A stretch of DNA of 10,497 nucleotides from an uncultured Clostridia bacterium (GCA_946563605.1 CAMNVW010000034.1:1-10497), one strand, 5' to 3'; numbered from the stretch's first letter, positions 1 to 6,417 are shown. Translations and numbers: made by a program. Notes: generated by a model not told the origin, from the letters alone.

Positions 1-246
1 GAAACAGGCTACGGCGACCCTGACCTTTCCAGACAATCCACATGGACGACCAAACCAACCGGTAAGGGCGACGCAAAGGTACAGATTTATATTGATGAAA
101 TTCTCTATAAGAGCTACGATGTAAACTTTGATACCGGCGCACAGGTGGAGACCACCGATTTGCAGGCACTGGGAGAATACTTTAAACAGAGGGACAGCCA
201 GCAGAGCAGTTCTGACGAGGATTATCCAGAGCCAGATGATGACTAA
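1..246 (+). CDS. C-terminal end of probable PASTA-domain Ser/Thr protein kinase (PrkC/Stk1-like), partial
   Basis: The reading frame is open from base 1 and ends at TAA 244-246, giving 81 C-terminal residues of a gene that begins outside the window. A beta-strand-rich stretch (around VQIYIDEILYKSYDVNF, residues 27-43) is followed by a Gln/Ser-rich and then strongly acidic tail ending EPDDD. No kinase or complete PASTA repeat is visible. The call rests on position: in many Firmicutes prkC lies directly upstream of rsgA, thiN and spoVM, all present here. It also rests on the beta-rich extension often found after the last PASTA repeat of clostridial kinases. PrkC is a membrane kinase with an external muropeptide-sensing part, so this tail would lie outside the cell. 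Another extracellular protein, such as a penicillin-binding protein C-terminus, cannot be excluded. Confidence 0.5.
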   Translation, partial: ETGYGDPDLSRQSTWTTKPTGKGDAKVQIYIDEILYKSYDVNFDTGAQVETTDLQALGEYFKQRDSQQSSSDEDYPEPDDD

Positions 247-256
247 ATAACAAAAT

Positions 257-302
257 CACCCCATTTGTTCGATGGTGTCCGCACTGTCTGACAGATGGGG
301 TG
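257..302 (+). terminator. Hairpin downstream of the kinase-like gene, probable terminator
   Basis: Arms 257-269 and 290-302 pair over 13 positions, including two G-U pairs, with a core of CACCCCAT against ATGGGGTG. The loop is 20 bases. The hairpin begins 10 bases after the stop codon. The following T-run is poor (CTGTTTAT), so termination may be inefficient, but position and stem fit an end-of-operon terminator. Confidence 0.55.
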
Positions 303-372
303 CTGTTTATGATTCGAGACAAAGATTTTAGAAGATTTTGGGCGGGAGGCTCTCGCAATTTGAGGGAAGGTT

Positions 373-381
373 TGGTATAAT
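373..381 (+). promoter_or_regulatory. Extended -10 promoter of the GNAT gene
   Basis: TGGTATAAT at 373-381 is a perfect extended -10 element (TGn plus TATAAT). The best -35 hexamer at 17-base spacing (353-358, TCGCAA) is weak, as is usual for extended -10 promoters. Transcription would start near 388, about 37 bases before the chosen GNAT start codon. It could also supply rsgA, thiN and possibly genes downstream. Confidence 0.6.
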
Positions 382-424
382 AAAAGCCAGGTAAAAAATG
401 CGGACAAACAGGAGGGAAAGAGGA

Positions 425-922
425 ATGCTGCAGCAAGGCAATGTGCGGATTCGCCCGCTGAAGGAAGAAGATATCGCGATTCTGGCAGATTGGCAGACCG
501 CTGAATTTCGTGGATTGTTTCAGGAATGTCAGATAGAGTCCCCAATCAATCTCAGAAAGCGGCTGGAAGAAGATGGATTTTGCACGTCCTCTTTCCAAAT
601 ACTGATGGTGGAGAACGAAGGCACAGCAATGGGGCTTGTTTATCTTAATTTTGTCAGGGAAGGTTTGGTGCGCATTGGTCTGGTGATGGACAAAGCGGCA
701 AGAGGCAAAAGATTTGGCAGTACGGTATTGATGATGTGCAGGGAGTATTTGTGTGAGAACTATCCGGTCGTCCGCATTGAAGCGGATACCGATGTGGAAA
801 ACATTGCGGCACAGAAGATGTTGGAACACTGTGGATTTTGTGCCGAGGGGATTTTGAGAAAGTACCGCTTTCATCATGGAGCATATCATGACAGCTATTT
901 ATACAGTTATGTGAAAGATTGA
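425..922 (+). CDS. GNAT-family N-acetyltransferase (RimJ/RimL-like)
   Basis: This 165-residue protein has the layout of the Acetyltransf_3 branch of GNAT enzymes, which move an acetyl group from acetyl-CoA to an amine. The N-terminal VRIRPLKEEDI strand and helix (7-17) is typical. The acetyl-CoA motif A lies around 84-105 (RIGLVMDKAARGKRFGSTVL). The DVENIAAQKMLEHCGF stretch (123-138) is the conserved motif B region. The pyrophosphate loop reads RGKRFG where family members usually have R-G-K-G-x-G/A, so one expected glycine is an arginine. I chose ATG 425 because AGGAGG at 410-415 sits 9 bases upstream; an in-frame ATG at 398 would lie upstream of that site and lacks one of its own. The gene sits between the kinase-like gene and rsgA, an unusual insertion in this conserved cluster. 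The substrate (protein N-terminus, antibiotic, polyamine or other) cannot be told from sequence. Confidence 0.85.
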   Translation: MLQQGNVRIRPLKEEDIAILADWQTAEFRGLFQECQIESPINLRKRLEEDGFCTSSFQILMVENEGTAMGLVYLNFVREGLVRIGLVMDKAARGKRFGSTVLMMCREYLCENYPVVRIEADTDVENIAAQKMLEHCGFCAEGILRKYRFHHGAYHDSYLYSYVKD

Positions 923-948
923 TTTTTGGAGCAGGGGTGAGAAAGAAT

Positions 949-1899
949 TTGACACAGCAAAATATCAGAGGAAGGATCGTAAAATCGCTGGGCGGATTTT
1001 ATTATGTTGCCGACAGCGAAAATAAGGAGAATATCATCGAGTGCCGCGCAAGAGGTGTATTTCGTCAGCAGAACATCAAGCCATGCGTTGGAGATTGGGC
1101 TGAGGTGGAATTGACGCCGCAGGGAAAAGGATATGTGGTGGAACTGGAACCGCGCAAAAACAGCCTTGTGCGTCCGCCGCTGGCAAATCTTGACCAGCTG
1201 GTGCTGGTGGTGTCGATTGCCGACCCTGCTCCGAATGCTTTTGTGTTGGATAAACTGATTGCGATTGCAGAATATCAGAAGATCGAGCCGGTTATCGTCA
1301 TCACCAAATGCGACCTTGCTGACCCACAGATGTTTGCGGACATCTACCGCAAGGCAGGCTTTCAGGTGTATTTGACCAAGAGTTTGGAACATCAGGGGCT
1401 GGAAGCGGTGATGGAGATGCTGCAAGGCAAGATCAGTGCATTTTGCGGCAACTCGGGAGCCGGAAAATCCACCCTGCTCAACGCAATCGACCCAAGACTG
1501 AGTCTGGATACCGGAGATATCAGCCAGAAACTGGGACGAGGACGGCACACGACCCGCCATGTCGAATTGTTCGAGCTGCAAAACGGTGGTTTTGTGGCGG
1601 ATACCCCTGGATTTTCGGCGGTGGATCTGGAAAAATTCCAAACCATTCTCAAGGATGAATTGGCGGATTGTTTTCGGGAAATGCGCCCGTATGAGGGCAA
1701 ATGCCGTTTTACGGGCTGTTCTCATACCAAGGAGGCAGGCTGTGCCGTTTTACAGGCGGTCAAGGACGGGGAAATTTCCGAAAGCCGCCATCAAAGCTAT
1801 CTGAATCTGTATGAGCTTGCAAAAAATATCAAAGAGTGGGAGCTCAGCAAAACTGCGATTGAAAACATAAGCCCAAAGAAAGGGTCGAAGCAAAGATGA
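949..1899 (+). CDS. rsgA: Small-subunit ribosome biogenesis GTPase RsgA
   Basis: RsgA is a circularly permuted GTPase that checks the decoding site of the maturing 30S subunit and helps release assembly factors. With the chosen start the protein has 316 residues. An N-terminal OB-fold begins with GRIVKSLGGFYYV. The GTPase motifs come in permuted order: G4 TKCD (119-122), G1 GNSGAGKS (167-174), the GRGRHTTRH switch region with the catalytic-type histidine (196-204), then G3 DTPG (218-221). A C-terminal zinc site is formed by C252, C257, H259 and C265. The start is a choice. TTG 949 follows AGGGGTGA with 8-base spacing and gives a normal RsgA N-terminus; GTG 937, preceded by GGAG at 928-931, is the main alternative. 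The gene begins 26 bases after the GNAT gene and overlaps thiN by 4 bases. No promoter of its own was found. Confidence 0.95.
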   Translation: MTQQNIRGRIVKSLGGFYYVADSENKENIIECRARGVFRQQNIKPCVGDWAEVELTPQGKGYVVELEPRKNSLVRPPLANLDQLVLVVSIADPAPNAFVLDKLIAIAEYQKIEPVIVITKCDLADPQMFADIYRKAGFQVYLTKSLEHQGLEAVMEMLQGKISAFCGNSGAGKSTLLNAIDPRLSLDTGDISQKLGRGRHTTRHVELFELQNGGFVADTPGFSAVDLEKFQTILKDELADCFREMRPYEGKCRFTGCSHTKEAGCAVLQAVKDGEISESRHQSYLNLYELAKNIKEWELSKTAIENISPKKGSKQR

Positions 1900-2531
1900 A
1901 ACGATGTGTTATTTTGGGCGGCGGCGACATTGCTGACCTTGTGTTTGTCAAAGAATGTTTGCGCGAGGAGGATTACATCATCTGCGCGGACAGAGGGTAT
2001 GCGTACTGTACACAGATGGATCTGCGACCCGATTTAATTTTAGGGGATTTTGACTCTTATCAAGGCGTGCTTTCGGCGGACTGCGAAATTTTGCGTTACC
2101 CCATAGAAAAGGACGATACCGACACCATGCTTGCAGTCAAAGAAGCAAAACGCCGTGGCTGCGATGAAATCCTCATGGCAGGGATGCTGGGCGGACGGCT
2201 GGACCACACGCTCGCGAACATTCAAACGCTGGTGTACGCGGTGCAGCACGGTCAAAGGGCAAGCATTGTGGACAAGGACTGTTTCATCACCGCGCTGGCG
2301 GGTGGACAGAGCGTGACGATACCGTATCGGGAAGGCTTTCACTTTTCGGTGTTTTGCCACAGCGATGAAGCGTTTGGCGTTGATATCCGCAGCGCAAAAT
2401 ATGAGCTGCAAAACGCCTATATCACAAACGGTTTCCCCATCGGCGTGAGCAACCACTTTTTGCCGGACGCCGACGCACAGGTCAGCGTACAAAAGGGAAT
2501 CCTTGTGATTGTATCGAATCAGGGGGAATAA
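1896..2531 (+). CDS. thiN: Thiamine pyrophosphokinase
   Basis: This enzyme transfers pyrophosphate from ATP to thiamine, making thiamine pyrophosphate in the cytoplasm. The 211-residue protein has the family's usual length. The catalytic half carries ADRG (31-34), PDLILGDFDS (45-54), EKDDTD (71-76) and GGRLDHTLAN (99-108), the substrate- and metal-binding motifs of the fold. The C-terminal thiamine-binding barrel ends with the conserved GVSNHF motif. The ATG overlaps the rsgA stop (ATGA at 1896-1899), indicating translational coupling; a purine-rich AAAGGG sits about 12 bases upstream, inside rsgA. In many Firmicutes rpe (ribulose-phosphate epimerase) lies between rsgA and thiN; here it is absent. 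No TPP riboswitch precedes the gene, consistent with its place inside a ribosome-biogenesis operon. Confidence 0.95.
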   Translation: MKRCVILGGGDIADLVFVKECLREEDYIICADRGYAYCTQMDLRPDLILGDFDSYQGVLSADCEILRYPIEKDDTDTMLAVKEAKRRGCDEILMAGMLGGRLDHTLANIQTLVYAVQHGQRASIVDKDCFITALAGGQSVTIPYREGFHFSVFCHSDEAFGVDIRSAKYELQNAYITNGFPIGVSNHFLPDADAQVSVQKGILVIVSNQGE

Positions 2532-2535
2532 AAAT

Positions 2536-2564
2536 CACAAATCTGTACTTTCTGACATAGAATA
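2536..2564 (+). promoter_or_regulatory. Candidate mother-cell (sigma-E/sigma-K) sporulation promoter of spoVM
   Basis: CACA at 2536-2539 and CATAGAATA at 2556-2564 are separated by 16 bases. This matches the sigma-K pattern mACm-N16-CATAnnnTA at every specified position. The -10 CATAGAAT is also 7 of 8 to the sigma-E -10 CATACAAT, though no good sigma-E -35 (ATATT-like) is present. Transcription would start around 2571, about 35 bases before spoVM. B. subtilis spoVM is expressed in the mother cell under sigma-E, so a mother-cell promoter here is expected. Which of the two sigma factors acts cannot be settled by eye. Confidence 0.6.
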
Positions 2565-2605
2565 CAGCAAAAGCCATTCGATTGGCTGTCAAGGAGGTAC
2601 AGATG

Positions 2606-2695
2606 ATGAAGGTAGTTGTCATTAAAAGCCCAAAATTTCTTTCCGGTATCCTGCGAATGATTTTTAAAATCCGCAAAGAAGATACCGAATGTTGA
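2606..2695 (+). CDS. spoVM: Stage V sporulation protein SpoVM (29-residue membrane-curvature peptide)
   Basis: SpoVM is an amphipathic peptide that binds the convex outer forespore membrane and anchors the SpoIVA ATPase, the base of the spore coat. The translated peptide starts MKVVVIKSPKFLSGILR. Against B. subtilis SpoVM (MKFYTIKLPKFLGGIVR...) it keeps M1, K2, I6, K7, P9, K10, F11, L12, G14, I15 and R17 without a gap. P9, needed for proper localisation in B. subtilis, is retained. The C-terminal part diverges and extends to end EDTEC, three residues longer than the 26-residue B. subtilis form. The perfect AAGGAGG at 2591-2597 lies 8 bases before ATG 2606; an adjacent in-frame ATG at 2603 would add one Met. 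Position right after thiN matches the B. subtilis thiN-spoVM order. At this length the gene is easily missed by automatic gene calling. Confidence 0.93.
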   Translation: MKVVVIKSPKFLSGILRMIFKIRKEDTEC

Positions 2696-2713
2696 AATGA
2701 AGAAAAAGGCGGC

Positions 2714-2740
2714 GCTCTCTCCGGCAAAAACGGAGAGGGC
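2714..2740. other. 10-bp hairpin between spoVM and prmA
   Basis: Arms 2714-2723 and 2731-2740 pair over 10 bp (one G-U) around a 7-base loop GCAAAAA, starting 18 bases after the spoVM stop. On the plus strand no T-run follows, so it is not a standard intrinsic terminator for spoVM. It may stabilise the 3' end of the spoVM message, attenuate readthrough, or mark a processing site. Confidence 0.4.
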
Positions 2741-2804
2741 ATCCCGCATCAAAATAGTGAAAAAACGATGCTGCGATATGCACAGGCAAGAAAGGACAAA
2801 AACG

Positions 2805-3755
2805 ATGAATTGGACAGAAGTAAAAATTTATACCACAAGCGAAGGCATTGAGCCGCTGACCGGAAATCTTTTGAGTTTGGGTATCCAGGGATTTATGATT
2901 GAGGACGCGCAGGATTTTGACGAATTTCTGCACGACACCACACCGCATTGGGATTATATTGACCAGGACGTTATGAAAAAGATGAAGGACTGCGAGACAA
3001 GCGTCACCCTTTATGTAGCGGACAATCCGCAGGGGATGGAGGAGCTTGCAGGTACAAGGGAAATCTTAGCAAGAATGAAGAGCGAGGATACACAAAACCA
3101 ATACGGACGCCTCGAAATGGAAATCAAAGACGTCAACGAAGAGGACTGGTCCACCGCATGGAAAAAATATTATCATCCGGTCAAAGTCGGCGAACATCTG
3201 GTGGTCTGCCCGTCTTGGGAAGAATATCAGAAAGAGCCGCAGGAGGTCGTGCTGACCCTCAATCCGGGAATGGCATTCGGCACAGGCACCCATGATACCA
3301 CAAGACTGTGCATGGAGCTGCTGGAAAAATATATCACACCGGACGACCATGTCTTGGACGTTGGCTGCGGCAGCGGCATCCTTGCCATCACAGCAGCTTT
3401 GCTTGGCGCGAAGGAAATCAAAGGCTGTGACATCGACGAGGTTGCGGTGAAGGTTGCAGGAGAAAATGCCGAGCTCAACGGTGTAGGCGACCGCATCGCA
3501 TTCCACAAAGGCGACCTCACCAGTCAGGTGGAGGGCAGCTTCCAGCTGATTTGTGCAAACATCGTAGCGGATGTGATCATCCGTTTAAGCGAGGACGTCG
3601 GCAAATATCTTGCACAAGGCGGCACTTTCATCACCTCCGGCATCATTGATACCAGAGAGCAGGATGTTTTGGACGCTTTGGAGAAAAACGGATTTGAGGT
3701 CATCGAGCGCAGAATGTCCAGCGGATGGGTTGCGCTGGCGTGCAAGGCAAAATAG
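2805..3755 (+). CDS. prmA: Ribosomal protein L11 methyltransferase
   Basis: PrmA trimethylates ribosomal protein L11 at several amino groups using S-adenosylmethionine. The 316-residue product has the family's usual size and two-part build. An N-terminal L11-recognition domain begins MNWTEVKIYTTSEGIEPL. The class I methyltransferase core includes NPGMAFGTGTHDTTR (153-167), motif I VLDVGCGSG (183-191), the acidic ribose-binding CDID (208-211) and the catalytic-region ANIVADV (251-257). ATG 2805 is preceded by AAAGGA 9 bases upstream and gives a canonical N-terminus; the frame is open farther back to 2697, but that stretch is not PrmA-like. It is followed 13 bases later by rsmE, a pairing common in Clostridia. 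No convincing sigma-A promoter was seen, so it may be read from the upstream operon. Confidence 0.96.
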   Translation: MNWTEVKIYTTSEGIEPLTGNLLSLGIQGFMIEDAQDFDEFLHDTTPHWDYIDQDVMKKMKDCETSVTLYVADNPQGMEELAGTREILARMKSEDTQNQYGRLEMEIKDVNEEDWSTAWKKYYHPVKVGEHLVVCPSWEEYQKEPQEVVLTLNPGMAFGTGTHDTTRLCMELLEKYITPDDHVLDVGCGSGILAITAALLGAKEIKGCDIDEVAVKVAGENAELNGVGDRIAFHKGDLTSQVEGSFQLICANIVADVIIRLSEDVGKYLAQGGTFITSGIIDTREQDVLDALEKNGFEVIERRMSSGWVALACKAK

Positions 3756-3768
3756 CGGAGGAAAAGCG

Positions 3769-4494
3769 ATGCCCAGATTTTTTACACAGACCATCTCCAG
3801 GGACGGCGGCACCATCGTTGGGGACGATGCAAAGCATATTTCCCGTGTGCTGCGGATGAAGGTGGGGGAAAAGCTGACAGCCTGCGACACGAAAGGGAAT
3901 GATTACGACTGTGTCCTTGAATCGGTCAGCGACAGCGAGGTGCGCTTAAAGGTGCTGGCGGTTACCCCCAGCGAAAGCGAGCCGAACGTGAAAGTAAAAT
4001 TGTATCAGGCAATACCAAAATCGGACAAGATGGAGCTGATTATTCAAAAATCGGTGGAATTGGGTGTGGACAGCATCACACCGGTGATGACCCGCCGGTG
4101 CGTGGCAAAGCCGGACGAAAAATCGATGGCAAAAAAACTCGAACGCTACAATCGTATCGCGTTTGAAGCCGCAAAACAAAGCGGCCGCGGCAAAATACCA
4201 CAAGTTCTGCCGATGCTCGATCTGAAAGATGCGCTCGAAGAAATGGCGCAAAGCTCCTGTCCGATTCTGTTTTATGAAAACGCGACCGCTCCTGCAAAGG
4301 AAGTGATCGCAAAGGCGCAGGGGGATATTGCGATTTTGATAGGTTCAGAAGGCGGCTTCGACGAAGAGGAAGCCGCACTTGCACAGCAAAGCGGATGCAA
4401 TGTTCTTTCGCTCGGCAAGCGAATTTTGCGCTGTGAAACGGCGCCAATTGCAGCGCTTGCCATCATAATGTTTGAAACGGGCAATATGCAGTAA
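3769..4494 (+). CDS. rsmE: 16S rRNA (uracil-1498-N3)-methyltransferase RsmE
   Basis: RsmE methylates N3 of U1498 in 16S rRNA, near the decoding centre, on assembled 30S subunits. The 241-residue protein opens with MPRFF, typical of the family, and an N-terminal PUA-like RNA-binding domain (to about 70). The SPOUT-type trefoil-knot methyltransferase domain follows: KMELIIQKSVELGV (87-100), EAAKQSGR (133-140), the SAM-binding IGSEGGF (191-197) and LGKRILRCETA (215-225). GGAGG at 3757-3761 lies 7 bases before ATG 3769. It sits 13 bases after prmA and 22 bases before the VanY gene, so these are probably co-transcribed. Confidence 0.96.
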   Translation: MPRFFTQTISRDGGTIVGDDAKHISRVLRMKVGEKLTACDTKGNDYDCVLESVSDSEVRLKVLAVTPSESEPNVKVKLYQAIPKSDKMELIIQKSVELGVDSITPVMTRRCVAKPDEKSMAKKLERYNRIAFEAAKQSGRGKIPQVLPMLDLKDALEEMAQSSCPILFYENATAPAKEVIAKAQGDIAILIGSEGGFDEEEAALAQQSGCNVLSLGKRILRCETAPIAALAIIMFETGNMQ

Positions 4495-4516
4495 ACCGGA
4501 ATCGAGGGGAATCAAG

Positions 4517-5353
4517 ATGAACGGAAAAACAATCGTGACGATGATTCTGCTGCTTCTCATCTGTGTGGGAACGGTTGCAGGCGTATATTTTGCAGACCAT
4601 CAGGAGCAGGATTCAAAGCAGGATCAGGAGGACGTTTTCAACAACGAAAATGAAAACAGTCAGCCGGAGAACACCGATGGAGAGACTACACAGCCGGATG
4701 CGCAGCCGGAGGAATCGGAACAGGAAGAATATCAGAAGCTTGCGGCGGAATTTGCCAAAGAAAAAGAGGAGTATTACCTGCTGCTTGCGAATGTAGACCA
4801 TCCGCTGCCGGAAAGTTTTACCGTTGAAACAGAAACGGTGCAGAACAATTATCAGTTGGACAGCCGTGTTGCCCCATATGCCAAAGAGATGATTCAGGCA
4901 GCTGCAAACGACGGTGTGGAGCTGCTGGTATGTTCGGCGTACCGCTCGATCGAAAAGCAGACAACGCTGTTCAACAATATGAAGCAGGATTATCTCAATC
5001 AGGGGTTGAGCGAATCGGAGGCTTACAACAAAACGGCGAATGCCATCGCCATTCCGGGAACAAGCGAACATCAGACCGGTCTTGCAGCGGATATTGTTAC
5101 CCCAAGCCATCAGACGCTCGACGAAGCGTTTGCGGATACTGCCGCAGGACAGTGGCTGCTTGAGCACGCGCATGAGTATGGATTTGTTCTGCGTTATCCA
5201 AAGGACAAAGAGGATGTTACCAAAATCATGTACGAATCGTGGCATTTTCGCTATGTAGGGAAAAAACATGCAGAGCTGATGAAAGAAAGCGGAATGTGTC
5301 TGGAGGAATATCTGGCGCAGGAGGTACCGGAGGGATATACGCTGGATGAGTAG
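4517..5353 (+). CDS. Membrane-anchored D-alanyl-D-alanine carboxypeptidase, VanY/M15B family
   Basis: The enzyme is predicted to remove the terminal D-Ala from peptidoglycan stem peptides outside the cell. Of 278 residues, 6-26 form a hydrophobic signal-anchor. Residues 28-72 are a Glu/Gln/Asn/Asp-rich linker of low complexity, suited to spanning the wall. The M15 peptidase domain follows, with SAYRS (140-144), the zinc motif SEHQTGLAAD (H185, D192) and ESWH (catalytic E240, zinc ligand H243). All catalytic and metal ligands are intact. No lipobox cysteine is present, so it is an anchored or secreted protein rather than a lipoprotein. ATG 4517 has GAGGGG at 4504-4509, 7 bases upstream; an in-frame ATG at 4472 would overlap rsmE and spoil the signal region. 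Nothing nearby suggests a vancomycin resistance cluster, so a housekeeping wall-trimming role is more likely. Confidence 0.92.
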   Translation: MNGKTIVTMILLLLICVGTVAGVYFADHQEQDSKQDQEDVFNNENENSQPENTDGETTQPDAQPEESEQEEYQKLAAEFAKEKEEYYLLLANVDHPLPESFTVETETVQNNYQLDSRVAPYAKEMIQAAANDGVELLVCSAYRSIEKQTTLFNNMKQDYLNQGLSESEAYNKTANAIAIPGTSEHQTGLAADIVTPSHQTLDEAFADTAAGQWLLEHAHEYGFVLRYPKDKEDVTKIMYESWHFRYVGKKHAELMKESGMCLEEYLAQEVPEGYTLDE

Positions 5354-5404
5354 ACCGTTTTGGAGGATAAAATCCCCTGCCCCAGAACAGAATGGAGGAA
5401 CATC

Positions 5405-6055
5405 ATGCACGGACCCAAAAAGCGCGCAGCAATCATCTATGAAAAAATTTGTGTCCAACTGATTTTTTTGCTGTCGGCGGCGCTTATTCTGGTGTTGGGG
5501 ATTCGGATAGCCGGAAAAACGATTGAAGTTGCACGGGCGGAAAAAATCGAGATCATCAATAATCTTGTGGAGGGTTTGAGCGAGGGCAGCGCCATAAAAT
5601 TTCAGGGGAAGAAACTGCAAACGGTGATTTCCAAGTATGTTGAGGCGCTGCTTCGGGCGATAGCAGGTTTTGAGTTTATTCCGCGCAACGATTTTATGGC
5701 GCTGCCGAATATTATTAACAGCCTGCCGGAACAGACGCAGGTGCTGTCTTTTGTTTATCATGGACATAATCTGACGATACGGACCGTTCAGCCGGAGCCG
5801 CAGGCGGTGCTCGATATGGTGCAGGAGCTGGAAAAACGTGTAGTCGACGGTAACGACAATTTTGAAACGGTGGTTTACAGCTATTATATCAGCGAGGAAA
5901 AGCTGTGCGTCGCGGAAATCACGCTGATTGCCTACCATTATGATGAACATGATTTGGGCAAGGAACTTGAAAAACACTTTCTGCCGTCTGTTTTAGAAGA
6001 ACAGGATGAACAAACGACCGATTCGCCGCAGGCAGCGATAGAAGAAAGGAAATAA
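5405..6055 (+). CDS. Single-pass membrane protein of unknown function with PilN-like outer domain
   Basis: I do not recognise this 216-residue protein as a named family. It has a short basic cytoplasmic start (MHGPKKR), one strong membrane segment at about 16-36, and a long outer region. From about 97 the pattern resembles the ferredoxin-like domain of PilN/GspL pilus-assembly proteins: a helix with INSLPEQTQVLSF (104-116), a strand, QAVLDMVQELEKRV (133-146), then FETVVYSYYISEEKLCVAEITLIAY (153-177, in pieces). This is a fold-level impression, not a sequence match. The tail (198-216) is acidic and polar. No pilM, pilO or pilin gene is in the window. GGAGG at 5394-5398 is 6 bases before ATG 5405, which fixes the start. 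It is 51 bases after the VanY gene and 18 bases before the DUF896 gene, so it likely shares their transcript. Confidence 0.7.
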   Translation: MHGPKKRAAIIYEKICVQLIFLLSAALILVLGIRIAGKTIEVARAEKIEIINNLVEGLSEGSAIKFQGKKLQTVISKYVEALLRAIAGFEFIPRNDFMALPNIINSLPEQTQVLSFVYHGHNLTIRTVQPEPQAVLDMVQELEKRVVDGNDNFETVVYSYYISEEKLCVAEITLIAYHYDEHDLGKELEKHFLPSVLEEQDEQTTDSPQAAIEERK

Positions 6056-6073
6056 GGAAAGGAATATAACGGT

Positions 6074-6304
6074 ATGGAAAAAGCAAAATTGAACCGCATC
6101 AGCGAATTGTCAAGAAAATCCCGTTCACAGGGATTGACCGAGGACGAAAAAAAAGAACAGCAGGCTCTGCATCAGGAATATCTGGATGATTTGCGCGGCA
6201 ATCTGCGTTCTACCTTGGAGAATACCGTGATCGTCCGTCCGGACGGCACCAGAGAAAGGGTCAGCGAACGGGCAAAAAGCGAACACGCTGCAAAAGAAAA
6301 ATAA
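6074..6304 (+). CDS. DUF896 family small protein (YnzC-like)
   Basis: This 76-residue protein matches the DUF896 pattern: a KLNRISELSRKSRSQGLT stretch, then EDEKKEQQALHQEYLDDLRGNLRSTLENT (residues 22-50, in pieces), forming a two-helix hairpin. The C-terminal 25 residues are polar and charged (RPDGTRERV onward) and probably disordered. Members such as B. subtilis YnzC are small cytoplasmic proteins whose role is not settled; in Bacillus the gene lies beside the SOS gene yneA, but no SOS gene is seen here. A purine-rich AAAGGAA lies about 10 bases before ATG 6074. It closes the prmA-rsmE-VanY run and is followed by a strong terminator. Confidence 0.9.
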   Translation: MEKAKLNRISELSRKSRSQGLTEDEKKEQQALHQEYLDDLRGNLRSTLENTVIVRPDGTRERVSERAKSEHAAKEK

Positions 6305-6310
6305 AAAGTA

Positions 6311-6345
6311 ACAGCCGCCTGGGGATTTCCCAAGGCGGCTGTTTT
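6311..6345 (+). terminator. Intrinsic terminator after the DUF896 gene
   Basis: A perfect 10-bp stem ACAGCCGCCT (6311-6320) with AGGCGGCTGT (6333-6342) is extended inward by GGG/CCC with one bulged base, and is followed by TTTT (6342-6345). It starts 6 bases after the stop and ends the plus-strand transcript. Confidence 0.92.
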
Positions 6346-6375
6346 GATGTGACATAAGTTTTTGTTTGTATAGCA

Positions 6376-6408
6376 TAAAAAACTGGCTGTGTAAAACACA
6401 GCCAGTTT
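6376..6408 (-). terminator. Intrinsic terminator of hpf
   Basis: Arms 6380-6391 and 6397-6408 form a perfect 12-bp stem (AAACTGGCTGTG on the plus strand) around a 5-base loop. Read on the minus strand, the stem begins 9 bases after the hpf stop and runs into a T-run (complement of the A-run at about 6377-6382). With the terminator at 6311-6345 it separates the two convergent transcripts. Confidence 0.92.
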
Positions 6409-6417
6409 GATAACCAA

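Noticed and set aside
342..356. Short hairpin GCGGGA/TCTCGC upstream of the GNAT promoter
   Set aside because: Six base pairs with one G-U and a 3-base loop, no T-run and no clear operator role; too short to call.
182..889. Minus-strand open frame of 235 codons at the left end
   Set aside because: It covers the GNAT gene, promoter and terminator on the opposite strand; no ribosome binding site and no family-like composition (rich in His, Gln, Pro, Ser).
907..1725. Minus-strand open frame of 272 codons opposite rsgA
   Set aside because: rsgA on the plus strand has all GTPase motifs; the opposite frame has none and no start signals.
2697..2804. Upstream extension of prmA to an ATG at 2697
   Set aside because: The extra 36 residues are Lys/Arg-rich and unlike PrmA, they span the intergenic hairpin, and ATG 2805 gives the family N-terminus with a ribosome binding site.
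4613..5977. Open reading frame of 454 codons on the minus strand
   Set aside because: It lies opposite two well-supported plus-strand genes (VanY and the membrane protein), lacks a ribosome binding site and promoter, and its translation has no recognisable domain. It is a by-product of codon bias on the other strand.
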